This document shows, one piece after another, positions 40,875 through 49,455 of a stretch of DNA of 64,000 nucleotides. Each line of letters starts with the position of its first letter. Position 1 is the stretch's first letter. The notes beneath the pieces were generated by a model. It made no database searches and was not told the DNA's origin. It saw only the letters and a list, made by a program, of their open reading frames with translations. The translations under genes were made by a program, and so were the position numbers. Where the stretch lies: contig CAWIAX010000001.1 of assembly GCA_963834305.1 (NCBI GenBank), forward strand, positions 1 through 64,000, in the 5' to 3' direction. The DNA comes from JACCXG01 sp963834305 (lineage in GTDB: Bacteria; Acidobacteriota; Vicinamibacteria; Vicinamibacterales; 2-12-FULL-66-21).

Positions 40875-41954
40875 TCACAGTGTGGCCAGGAACGCCTGGG
40901 TCCATTTGATGCTGGCCTCGACGTTGGCGAGGTTGCGCGCCACCGGCGTTTCCGCCGGGTCCGCCGGCGGCTCGAGCACCGGGGTGCCCTTGTCGCACAG
41001 CGCCAGGAAGCGCGCGAACTCCCAGGCCGGCATGTTGCGGTAGAGGTCCCAGAACGCCGGGTCGGCGTAGCGGAAGATGCGCGGCTGCTGCGAGACGATG
41101 ATCTCGAGCGAGACCGCCTTGCCCGGGCATTTCGCGATGTACTTGCGGAGGTAATCCTCCATGCCCATGTTGCCCTCGCCCATGCGCGTCCAGCGGACGG
41201 CCAGGCCGTCGGGCGTGCGCCACAGCGCGCTGTCGCGCATGTGGCTGGTGAGCACGTAGGGGGCGAGCGTGTCGAGCGTGAGGTGCGGGTCTTCAATCGT
41301 CCACACCGGGTTGCCCGAGTCGAGGCACACGCCGACGATCTCCGGTCCCGCGGCTTCGACCAGCATCTTGAGCTCGCGCGCCTGCATGTCGCCGGCGTGG
41401 TTTTCGATCGCCACTTTCAGGTTGGCGTCCTGCAGCCGCGCGCGCGAGTTCTTCAGCACCTGGACCAGCGACTCGATGTGCCGTTCGATCCCGCCCTTGC
41501 GGTCCGCCGAGCTGCCCAGGAACGCGCGCACGATTGGGGACCCGACGATGCGGGCGGCGTCGATCATGCGGGCGAGCTGTTCTTCCGCCGTGCCTGCCGC
41601 CTTGTCGAACGCAGCGGAGGTCGGGCAGATGGAGCGCATGCCGATCTCGAGGTCGATGCCGAGCTCGCCGGCGCGGGCGCGGACTTTCTTCAGGTGGTCC
41701 GGCTCGAGGCTGCCGAGGAAGCGGATCTCGCTGAAGTGGACGACCTGCACGTTCCACTTCCTGGCGAAGTCGAGGTGCTGGAACGGCGTCCAGTTCTGGG
41801 CGCCGAGGCTGAACGTGTCGATGCCGAACCGGACGGGCGCGCCGGATTTCTGGGCCAGAACCGGCGCGGCGGCTGCGGCAATCGTGGCCGCGGCCACGGT
41901 CTTGATGAAGTCTCGACGTCCGGGCGCGATGGCGCCCGAGGGCTGTGTCTGCAA
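40875..41954 (-). CDS. Tat-exported sugar phosphate isomerase/epimerase-like protein
   Basis: 359 residues. The start is TTG at 41954 (MQTQPSGAIAPGRRDFIK) with GAGGT six bases upstream. Twin-arginine signal GRRDFIKTVAAATIAAAAAP. TIM-barrel AP-endonuclease-2 fold with HFSEIRFLGSLEPDHL, IENHAGDMQARELKML (metal-site Glu and His), VGVCLDSGNPVWTIEDP and VLTSHMRDSALW. It is co-directional with and 11 bp from the aldose-epimerase-like gene. The substrate is unknown; a sugar or polyol is likely from the family. Confidence 0.85.
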   Translation of the reverse strand: MQTQPSGAIAPGRRDFIKTVAAATIAAAAAPVLAQKSGAPVRFGIDTFSLGAQNWTPFQHLDFARKWNVQVVHFSEIRFLGSLEPDHLKKVRARAGELGIDLEIGMRSICPTSAAFDKAAGTAEEQLARMIDAARIVGSPIVRAFLGSSADRKGGIERHIESLVQVLKNSRARLQDANLKVAIENHAGDMQARELKMLVEAAGPEIVGVCLDSGNPVWTIEDPHLTLDTLAPYVLTSHMRDSALWRTPDGLAVRWTRMGEGNMGMEDYLRKYIAKCPGKAVSLEIIVSQQPRIFRYADPAFWDLYRNMPAWEFARFLALCDKGTPVLEPPADPAETPVARNLANVEASIKWTQAFLATL

Positions 41955-42185
41955 GGCAGTACCTCGAAGGAGAAGGGACGCGCGTTACCGGTGCGCGGCG
42001 GCTGTGCCACCCCGACCGGATAGACACAATACGACGGGTGGGGTGCGGCTGTTGCTGGAAATCTGCACGAGGGCCGGGGGCGTCGATGGGCGCCGGCGGG
42101 GGGCGTCGCGGCCGGGGGTGGCGCGGCGTACAATCGCAGGGTCCGCGGCAGGCGGCCGATGCCGTCCCGCCGCGCGGCGTCGTGT

Positions 42186-42262
42186 GCGCCCGTAGCTCAG
42201 TTGGATAGAGCACCGGCCTTCTAAGCCGGGGGTCGCAGGTTCGAGTCCTGCCGGGCGCGCCA
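42186..42262 (+). tRNA. tRNA-Arg (anticodon UCU)
   Basis: 77 nt with encoded CCA. Acceptor GCGCCCG pairs with CGGGCGC, the D stem is GCTC/GAGC, the anticodon stem CCGGC/GCCGG surrounds the loop CTTCTAA (anticodon TCT at 42220-42222), and the T arm has GGTTCGAGTCC. It reads AGA and AGG, rare codons in this high-GC genome. A TACAAT at 42129-42134 could be its -10 box. Confidence 0.97.
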
Positions 42263-42399
42263 TTCGCCTCCGCTCGCCTACGGTGTCAGGCGAGCTCTTG
42301 GCGGATGGCACACGGAGGCAGGGCGCCGAAGCGATGGTTGGCCGCTGCATCGCGAAGGAGGCCTGCCGGGCGCAAACCTGCGCTCACGGCGTGCGGACG

Positions 42400-43032
42400 C
42401 TAGTCCTTCCACACCTGATAGCGCTCGAACCGACCGGAGCGATCCAGCCAAATCAGGAGCCATTCCGAGTCCACTCCGAACATCGAGTCGCGCTCGGCTC
42501 CCATCAGGTAAATCAGGTCGCGGCCCGATCTCGCGAAGTACGGCGTCTCGAGCGAAGGACCAAGCATCTCCTCCAATTCCCGGCGGTCGCGACCCGGCAG
42601 CACGTTGTCGACGACGTCGCCGAGCATCTGTTGGCGAACGCTGATCTCGCCGCTCGCGGCGTCGGACGATAGCTCGTCCTTCCATTGCGCAGAATCAAAG
42701 CTCCGGAGGTTCGAACCCGAGGGCAGTCCACCTCTAATGGCGGCTGATAATCCGTAGGCGGAACCGAAGAGGAGCAGCCCGAGCAGCGAAATGCCGAGCA
42801 TCGCGCGATGCTTCGCCTGGCGCGGCGACTGTCGCGTTCGCGACATGACAATTCCGATTGCTCCCCAGGACCCGAATACGAGCAGCGTCAGCAGGGCGAA
42901 CGGGAGTGTGAGGGCGTACACGAAGTACGCGCCGGTCGCACGGAACGCGGGCCACCACTCCGGGATGAGCAGCAGCCCGAAGTAGACGACCAGAACGACG
43001 GTGACGGATAACATACGACCGGTGGGGCCCAT
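42400..43032 (-). CDS. Hypothetical membrane protein
   Basis: 210 residues. Three hydrophobic segments (about 9-26, 33-60, 77-95) precede a soluble C-terminal domain with RQQMLGDVVDNVLPGRDRRELEEMLGPSLE and RDLIYLMGAERDSMFGVDSEWLLIWLD. The last part resembles small proteins predicting rotamase- or SmpA-like folds, but I cannot name a family. Alternative start: ATG at 43014. Its codon use is visibly less G+C-rich than its neighbours, and it lies beside a tRNA gene, so lateral acquisition is possible; no integrase is seen. Confidence 0.7.
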   Translation of the reverse strand: MGPTGRMLSVTVVLVVYFGLLLIPEWWPAFRATGAYFVYALTLPFALLTLLVFGSWGAIGIVMSRTRQSPRQAKHRAMLGISLLGLLLFGSAYGLSAAIRGGLPSGSNLRSFDSAQWKDELSSDAASGEISVRQQMLGDVVDNVLPGRDRRELEEMLGPSLETPYFARSGRDLIYLMGAERDSMFGVDSEWLLIWLDRSGRFERYQVWKD

Positions 43033-43143
43033 AGCTCTGCGTCTGTGCTCGCGCGATCAACGATAGGTCCGGCCGATGCCTTCTGGCAATCCGAGGCGAC
43101 AGAGGCCCTGCCTCGGTTCACCCGCGAGCACCGTACCGCGGTC

Positions 43144-45494
43144 TCAGCGCCGCGGCTCGTCGGGCGTCGGCCAGCGCAGGTGCTTGTGCAGGAACGCCAG
43201 CGTGCCCTGGCCGTTGATGCTGTGGCCACCCTGGAAGAACTCAATCTCGGTGCGGTCGGCCAGCCCGAGCTGGGCGTAGAGGAACCGCACCTTGCCGTAC
43301 TCGTGCGCCACCCACTGGTCGCGGCCCACCAGGTCGAGGTGGCCGCGCTCGACCATGAACGGCCGCGGGAAGATCAGATAGGCCATCTCGGCGTAGTCGA
43401 ACGTGTGGCCCCAGTTCCAGTAGGGCATCTCCCACTCGATCGTGCGCATGAAGCCCCACGGCTGATCCGTGGCCGCCACCTTGCGCGTCCACTGGTTGAA
43501 GTCGCCGGAGCACACCGACAGCGCGTACTTGCTCGAGCAATGCCGGAATGCGGACGGCGGTCTCACCGCCGTAGCTCAAGCCGTAGAACGCGATCCGTCC
43601 GGGGTCCACGAAGGGCAGCGTCCCGAGCCACTCCAGGATGCGCTCGTGCTGCCCGAGGATGAACGAGAACAGCGTGGCGCGCACGGTGTTGGCCTTGCGA
43701 TCGAGCCACCGGTAGCGGTCCTCGCCGCGATAGAGGTTGTGCGGCGCGAACACGACGAATCCGCGGTCGGCCAGGACGCCGCCGAAATCGTTGTAGGCCG
43801 AGTCGTGCCGATCGATCGTGTCGCGCGGGACGCCGTTGCGGCCGTGCTGCAGGACGACCACCGGCCGCCGGTCGCCGGGCGGCGACATCCTTGGGCACCA
43901 CGAGCACGCCCCAGGCGAACACGTCGGTCCAGACGTCGAGGACGACGTCCCACGCGGTCCAGTGCGGAGTCTCCGCCACCTTGCGCGTCCGCGGGTTGAG
44001 CGACAGGTACGGCGCGTCGAAGACGCCGATACCGTCCAGCCGGAACCGCTCGCGATACGGCCGCGCGCCTTCGATGAACGGGGCAGCCGGCAGGGTGGGG
44101 CGGGTCTTGTCGGTGTTCCAGCGCAGGGCCGCCAGCTCGGGCAGAACGGTCAGGAGAAAACGCTGGTCGCGGATCTGCTCGGCCGCGCGCACGAGCCCCT
44201 GGACGTGGCGTTCGATCTCGCGCACGGCACGGTCGTGCCGTGCGGCTGGATCGAAGCGGCGCCGGGCATCGGCCGGGGCCGGGCCGGCGGCGTCCCTCGC
44301 CAGGCGGAAGCCCAGGCGCGTCGCGAAATCGGCGAGCGCTTCGGTGGACACGGGCCCCAGCGGCCGGTCGCCGGCGCCCATCACCAGCGACGGTCTCGGG
44401 AACGTCGCGACGGCCGGGATGCGGGCGAACTCGGCGCGGACCGACCACCCGGCGGGCGTCTCCCTGGCGCCCTTGCTGCTCGTGAACGGCGAAACCTCGG
44501 CATGCTCGATCACCAGGTGGCGCGGCAGCACGAGCGAGGCGATCTCGGCATCGCCGAACCGCTCGAGCAGGCTCCACACGTTGCGGTCGATCGGCTCCTG
44601 CCACACGCGCCCGCGCCGGTCGAAATAGCCGCTCACCAGCGCACCGTCGATCCGCGGATCGATCGCCGCCGCATAGAACGCCACCAGCCCGCCCTCGGCA
44701 TAGCCGACGACGCCGACCTTCGCGGTCTCGCCGCGCCGCGCGCGGAAGTGGTCCACCGCCGCGAGCACTTTCTGCACCTCGTAGCCGATCGGGTGCCGGC
44801 CCATGTGGAACGCCTGCCTGTAGAGCCATTCGCGCCAGGTCTGATCGCTCTTCTTCAGTTGTGCGTCGGCCGTCTCGATCGGGTCTCGCCGGACCAGCAC
44901 GGGGATGAGCAGTTCGCAGCCGCTGTCGGCGAGGCGCCGGGCGAACTGCTGGCCGGTCGGCAGCCCGGGCGCCAGGCCGAGAGCCTGCTCGGGAGTCTGG
45001 CCGGCATCCGGCAGCACCACGACATGGGCGGCAGGCGTGCCGTTTACCGGCTGGACCAGCAGCCCTTCCGCCGACACTCCGTCGAGCACGGCCCATCGCA
45101 CCTGATAGACACGGTAACGGCTCGTCGCGGCGACGAGCGCCGGGCGCTCATCGTCGCCAAACCGCTCCAGACCGGCGGGCAGACGGGCATCGACGACGCC
45201 GATGATCTCGCGGAGCCGGCTGCGGTTGTCCTCGAGCGCTGCGGTCCAGGCGTCAGCCGACGAGGAGTCGTATTTCCAGAAGCGCTTCGACCGCGCCTGG
45301 GCGTCGACGATCTGGCGCTCGACGAACCGGTGCGCGCCGTCCATCATCCGGCCCGACAGATCCTCTTCGGGCCACTCGAGGGGGGCTGTCTGTGGCAGCG
45401 GTCCGGCCGGCGCCGGAACCTGCGCGGAGGGTGAGCGGCCGGCGCCCCAGGCCGCGCACAATGCTGCGGCGAGTGTCAGGCAGGCTAGTCGCAT
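43144..45494 (-). CDS. Secreted protein with two alpha/beta hydrolase domains (two frameshifts)
   Basis: Reconstructed length is about 783 residues from the ATG at 45494 (signal MRLACLTLAAALCAAWGAG). The first domain has the elbow GVVGYAEGGLVAFYAA, with Glu where an acidic residue often follows Tyr rather than a clear Ser nucleophile. The second domain has AFYGLSYGGETAV, a normal G-x-S-x-G elbow, and ends with GGHSINGQGTLAFLHKHL holding the likely catalytic His. The reading frame breaks at about 43873-43886 and again at about 43526-43540; each break is repaired by removing one base. As sequenced it would be read as pieces 45494-43563, 43888-43241 and 43566-43144. Likely an exported esterase or peptidase-like enzyme; the substrate is unknown. 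Confidence 0.75.
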
Positions 45495-45733
45495 GGGGCT
45501 GGATTGTAGCCGGATCGCCCAGCCGAACGCTGCGGCGCGGGCGCCCGTGCGGGGTATCGTCGGGCATCGGTGCGACGCGCCGGTTCGGTCCATGTGCTCG
45601 GGGGCTGTAGTCGGCCCTGATCCGGCCCGAACCCATGGCACCGTATAGAATCGGTTGCGCACCCGAGGAATGTCGGCCAGGGAAGCCTGCGTGAAGGCTG
45701 CAGGATCAGACCGCGCAGAACAGGGGACGAGAA

Positions 45734-48139
45734 ATGCGAATCGGTGCTCTCTGCGTCCTGCTCGTGGCGGCCACGGGCCTGGCCACGCACGCCCAGCGGA
45801 GTGAGCCTCCGCAAGTCCCGTTTCGCGCGGGCGTGTCCATCGTCGAGGTGGCCGCGGTCGTCACCGACGGCGACGGCCGGGCGGTCGGCGACCTCACCGC
45901 CGGCGACTTCGAAGTATTCGAAGACGGCCAGCCGCGGCCGGTCGTCAGCGTGCGGCGGCTCGTCGCCGGGCCGCGTCAGCCGCAGCGCTCTCCGGAGGCC
46001 GCGGGCGAGGCGCCGGTCGAGAGGCTGGCCACCAACGCCGACGTGGCAGACGCACCCGCCTTCGTGCTCGTGCTGGACGACCTGAACACCAGCCCCTACG
46101 ACGCGCATCGCGTCATCCGCGCCGGCCTCGGCGTGCTCGGCGCCATCCCGCCCGACGCCCTCGCCGCGGTCGTCACCACCAGCGGCACCGGCGGGTCGCT
46201 GCTCACCCTGGCCCCGCCCGGGCCGGAACACGCGGCGCGCGTGCGCGAGTTCCGCGGGCGCCTGCTCCTCTCGGGGCCGACGGGCCGCAGCCCGATCCAG
46301 ACGAAACGGAGCACGGTGAACGCGCCGTGCGGCGTCGGCTCCGACGTGCTGCAGTCGCAGGATTGCGCCGATCCCACGCGCGCCGCGCGCCGCGCCGAGG
46401 TCATCGACGCCGTCGCGCAGATCCTCGGGCGCGCCGGGTCCCGCCGGAAAGTGGTGTTCTGGGTCACCGAGGACATGGGCGTGTCGCCGCTCGACCCGCA
46501 GGGCAACCAGGCCGCCCAGCGCGCCGCGCTGCAGCGCGTGCTCAATGCCGACGTCGCGGTCTATCCGGTCAACCCGCGGGAGGGGGAGGCCGACATGCGG
46601 CCGTTCGCCGGCGTGCAGGAAGGAGAGCGCGGCGAGAACCGTCCCGATCGGCGGACGGGTGGCCGCGTGCGCATCGGCCCCGGAGAACGGATCTTCCAGG
46701 CCGGCGCGGGCGGCACGCTCGATCTCGATACTGACGACATGGTGGCGGTGCCGCTCGGACAACTCGCCCGCGAGAGCGGCGGGCTGTGGATCACCAACGC
46801 CAACGATCTCGATCGCCTGCTCGCCGACGTGGTCGAGCAGAACACCACCTCGTACCTCCTCGCGTTCGAGGCCGCCGCGGCGCAGACGCCCGGGCGCCAC
46901 GCCATCGCGGTCCGGGTCCGGCGCGACGGCGCGCGCGTCTTCGCCCGCCGGGCCTATGTCGTGCCCGACACGCCGGTTGCCGATGGCGCCGGCCGTTCGC
47001 AGCCGGCACAGACGGCCGCCCGTCTGCTCCGCGACACGGCGTTCGGCAGCGTCCCGCAAGGGCAGCTCGCGCTCACGGCACAGGTCGTTCCGGACTTCGC
47101 CGACGGCCGGACCGGCCGCGCGCTCGTCAACGTGCAGCTCGACGCCGCCACCGCGGGCAACGCTCCAGTCTCTCTCATGGTTCTCAGCGTGGACAGCAAG
47201 GGCGAGGTCGGCGAGCAGCGGGAGTTCCGCACGACGCGCCCGGAAGACGGATCCGAGTGGCGGGTGACGACGGTGCTGCCGCTGGCCAGGGGAGCGCACC
47301 AGGTGCGCGTCGCGGCAGTGCGGGAAGACGGCACGCGCACCGGACTCGTGATCGTGCCGGTGGAGATCATCGAGCCGGGAACCGAGCTGATCATGACGCC
47401 CCCCGTCCTGCTCGGCGGCCTGCCGGAACCGTCGCCCACGCTGGCCCGGGAGTTCGACGTCGGTATGCCGGTCGGGCTGCAGGCGGAGGTGGCGGGACGC
47501 CCGGTGCGTGGCAAGGTGACGGTCATCGCGACGCTGCAGGACGAGCAGCGGCGGCCCGTTCGCGAAGTGGACGCCGTGCTCGAGAAGGGGGCGCGGGACG
47601 ACCGGATGCGTGCGACGGCGGTCCTGCCGACGGCCGGCCTCGAGCCGGGCACCTACACGTTGCTCGTGGAGGCGCGGGACCCTGCCGGGGCGGGCGCGGT
47701 GAGCCGCGCGGTGGCGCTGAAGCTTCGAGCCGCTTCGGCTTCAACCGCTGCCCTGACCCCGGCCGTGTCCGCAACTCCCGTCTTGAAGCCTGTGGCGCAC
47801 GGCCCCACCACGTCGCATCCAGCCGGCATGCCGCTGATCATCCGCGACGGGCAGGCATGGACGGCCTTCTGGTCGCGGCTGCCGACTCGCCAGCCGCCGC
47901 TGGCGATCGACTTTCCCCGCGTGACGCTCCTGGCGTTCGTCGTCGATGCCGGCGCGGCGGCTCCAGCGCGTCCGGTGGTCGAGCGGACGGAGTCCGAGGG
48001 TGACACCCTCGTGGTCTTCTGGCGGACAGCCCCCACCACATCCGCGGTGGCGATGCCGGCAGGCGCCCCCCATCGTCCCTTCTCCGTTGTCGCCATCATC
48101 GGCCACGACGGGCCGATCCGCTTCGAAGAGGTGAAATAG
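45734..48139 (+). CDS. VWFA-related domain protein with PrcB-like C-terminal domain
   Basis: 801 residues. Signal peptide (MRIGALCVLLVAATGLATHAQ), then the acidobacterial VWFA-related domain: FRAGVSIVEVAAVVTDGDG, LTAGDFEVFEDGQPRPVVS, FVLVLDDLNTSPYDAHRVI (a degenerate MIDAS), SRRKVVFWVTEDMG and TTSYLLAFEAA. Beta-rich domains follow at about 430-660. The last 110 residues (PLIIRDGQAWTAFWSRL, LAIDFPRVTLLAFV, RPFSVVAIIGHD) look like the C-terminal domain of PrcB-type protease-complex subunits. That last match is from pattern memory and is less certain. Exported, probably an interaction protein. Confidence 0.85.
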   Translation: MRIGALCVLLVAATGLATHAQRSEPPQVPFRAGVSIVEVAAVVTDGDGRAVGDLTAGDFEVFEDGQPRPVVSVRRLVAGPRQPQRSPEAAGEAPVERLATNADVADAPAFVLVLDDLNTSPYDAHRVIRAGLGVLGAIPPDALAAVVTTSGTGGSLLTLAPPGPEHAARVREFRGRLLLSGPTGRSPIQTKRSTVNAPCGVGSDVLQSQDCADPTRAARRAEVIDAVAQILGRAGSRRKVVFWVTEDMGVSPLDPQGNQAAQRAALQRVLNADVAVYPVNPREGEADMRPFAGVQEGERGENRPDRRTGGRVRIGPGERIFQAGAGGTLDLDTDDMVAVPLGQLARESGGLWITNANDLDRLLADVVEQNTTSYLLAFEAAAAQTPGRHAIAVRVRRDGARVFARRAYVVPDTPVADGAGRSQPAQTAARLLRDTAFGSVPQGQLALTAQVVPDFADGRTGRALVNVQLDAATAGNAPVSLMVLSVDSKGEVGEQREFRTTRPEDGSEWRVTTVLPLARGAHQVRVAAVREDGTRTGLVIVPVEIIEPGTELIMTPPVLLGGLPEPSPTLAREFDVGMPVGLQAEVAGRPVRGKVTVIATLQDEQRRPVREVDAVLEKGARDDRMRATAVLPTAGLEPGTYTLLVEARDPAGAGAVSRAVALKLRAASASTAALTPAVSATPVLKPVAHGPTTSHPAGMPLIIRDGQAWTAFWSRLPTRQPPLAIDFPRVTLLAFVVDAGAAAPARPVVERTESEGDTLVVFWRTAPTTSAVAMPAGAPHRPFSVVAIIGHDGPIRFEEVK

Positions 48140-48163
48140 CGGTCCGCGACCTTCGCTGCCCGT

Positions 48164-48568
48164 TCAGGGACCGTCGGGATGCACCGCGCTCAAGCCGAGC
48201 AGGCGCTCGAACGGATCGAAGTCGCGGTCGCGGTGCAGCAGTGAGTGGCCGCCGCGGAGACAGAAGGTCGCAATCAGGCAGTCAATGGTCTTGCGGACGG
48301 TGTGACCCTTCGCGCGGAGCAGACGGTAATTCGCGGCAGCGGCCGTCGCGAGGTCGAGGCCACCAGTCGCGAAGATTTCGAATCGTCGCAGGTCACGAAG
48401 GACACGGGCGGCCTCGTCATCGGTCGAGAGGCCCTGGAGAATCTCGCACACCATCAAGTCGAGGAGCCCGAGAGGCTGATCGCCTATCTGCCCGTCCAGC
48501 CAATCGGTCTCAGGCGTGGCGATGCCGTTGAGGTAGTCCACCCAGACCGTCGTGTCAACGATGACCAC
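48164..48568 (-). CDS. vapC: VapC family PIN-domain toxin
   Basis: 134 residues, GTG start. PIN-domain acidic residues are in place: D5 (VDTTVW), E42 (VCEILQG), D96 (KTIDCLIA) and D114/D116 (HRDRDFDPF). As a type II toxin it would be an RNase, commonly cutting tRNA or rRNA, held inactive by the antitoxin encoded four bases upstream. It is convergent with the VWFA gene. Confidence 0.92.
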   Translation of the reverse strand: MVIVDTTVWVDYLNGIATPETDWLDGQIGDQPLGLLDLMVCEILQGLSTDDEAARVLRDLRRFEIFATGGLDLATAAAANYRLLRAKGHTVRKTIDCLIATFCLRGGHSLLHRDRDFDPFERLLGLSAVHPDGP

Positions 48569-48572
48569 GGGG

Positions 48573-48782
48573 TTAGCCGCTGGTGGCGCCGCGTCCCCGG
48601 CGGCTCTCGTTCAAATCGCCGCGCCACGCGACCTTTCCGCGCAGGCGTCGGATGCGGGCCTGACCGCGGGTCTGCACCAGCAGCCGGAGCGCTTCCTCCA
48701 CGACAGCCCGCTTGGTGCTGCCGCCGCTGGCCCGCATCGCCTCACGCATGAGGTCATCATCGATATCGATATTCGTCCGCAT
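48573..48782 (-). CDS. vapB: VapB family antitoxin
   Basis: About 69 residues, starting MRTNIDIDDDLM as in the VapB/DUF2191 family. Two earlier in-frame starts at 48785 (ATG) and 48788 (GTG) exist; the AGGTG motif overlaps them, so 48782 is preferred. The N-terminal ribbon-helix-helix (about 1-40, ASGGSTKRAVVEEALRLLV) would bind its own promoter and the C-terminus would wrap the toxin. The stop is four bases before the toxin GTG. Confidence 0.9.
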   Translation of the reverse strand: MRTNIDIDDDLMREAMRASGGSTKRAVVEEALRLLVQTRGQARIRRLRGKVAWRGDLNESRRGRGATSG

Positions 48783-48859
48783 CATCACCTCAGTGTGTAA
48801 GAATCGTCGATTCGTGTGTATCAGTCAAGGTACGGCCAGATCGCATAGACTCCTCACTC

Positions 48860-49429
48860 ATGTCGAGACCCATGGCCCTCGCGCTTGCCGGTCTGTTCCT
48901 TGCCGCCTCGGTGGGATGCGCGCGGTTCGGCTACACGGATCGCGTCCGGCAGCGCGTGCCGTCCCCGGATGGGAACCTCGTCGCGGTGTGCCAGGAAGTC
49001 CCGGTGTTCGACGGCCCGGAGTTCGACGTCCGGCTCGAACGCCCGGACGGCAGTGCCCTCCGCGCGCTGTATCGCATGGGCGACGCCGGCGGCTGTAACG
49101 AAATGATCTGGTCCGCAGACGGCCGCACCCTCGCGGTCCTGACCAGCCACACTGCCGGGATCAGCATCATCGACGTGGACTGGGCCCTGGCCCACCCGCG
49201 GGAGCCGAACAGCCACTGGTTTCACCGGGGCTTCAGTTTTTCGTCGGAGCGCGTGCACAGGCGCGCGACGGCCCTGAAGTTCGAATCACCGCGCGAGCTG
49301 AGCTTCGAGCTGTGCGAATATTCCCTGGGCCAGGCACCGCATATCGGCGGGGAGTCGCGGTGCAGCCAGCCCGCGCAGCAGGAACGCCTGCGCCTCCCGT
49401 TGCCGCTGGTTGCCGACCGGCCGGCCTGA
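48860..49429 (+). CDS. Exported hypothetical protein, lipoprotein-like
   Basis: 189 residues. The signal peptide MALALAGLFLAASVGC ends in a weak lipobox (SVGC; position -3 is not the usual Leu). The mature part resembles one or two beta-propeller blades: VPSPDGNLVAVCQEVP and GGCNEMIWSADGRTLAVLTSH match WD/PD40-like blades. Six cysteines suggest disulfides. No function can be assigned. It stops 26 bp before the ABC permease start on the same strand and may be co-transcribed with it. Confidence 0.7.
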   Translation: MSRPMALALAGLFLAASVGCARFGYTDRVRQRVPSPDGNLVAVCQEVPVFDGPEFDVRLERPDGSALRALYRMGDAGGCNEMIWSADGRTLAVLTSHTAGISIIDVDWALAHPREPNSHWFHRGFSFSSERVHRRATALKFESPRELSFELCEYSLGQAPHIGGESRCSQPAQQERLRLPLPLVADRPA

Positions 49430-49455
49430 CACAAGACGACGCCCCGGAGGATGCG

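Noticed and set aside
42247..42373. 12-bp direct repeat (CCTGCCGGGCGC) of the tRNA-Arg 3' end at 42362-42373, as an attachment site
   Set aside because: Only 115 bp apart, no integrase or cargo between, and the repeat is short and GC-rich; chance similarity is likely.
45644..45649. TATAGA as a promoter for the VWFA gene at 45734
   Set aside because: No -35-like hexamer at 16-18 bp; not enough evidence to list as a feature.
45485..47299. 604-codon frame on the minus strand
   Set aside because: Shadow of the VWFA gene starting at 45734; no domain and no ribosome site.
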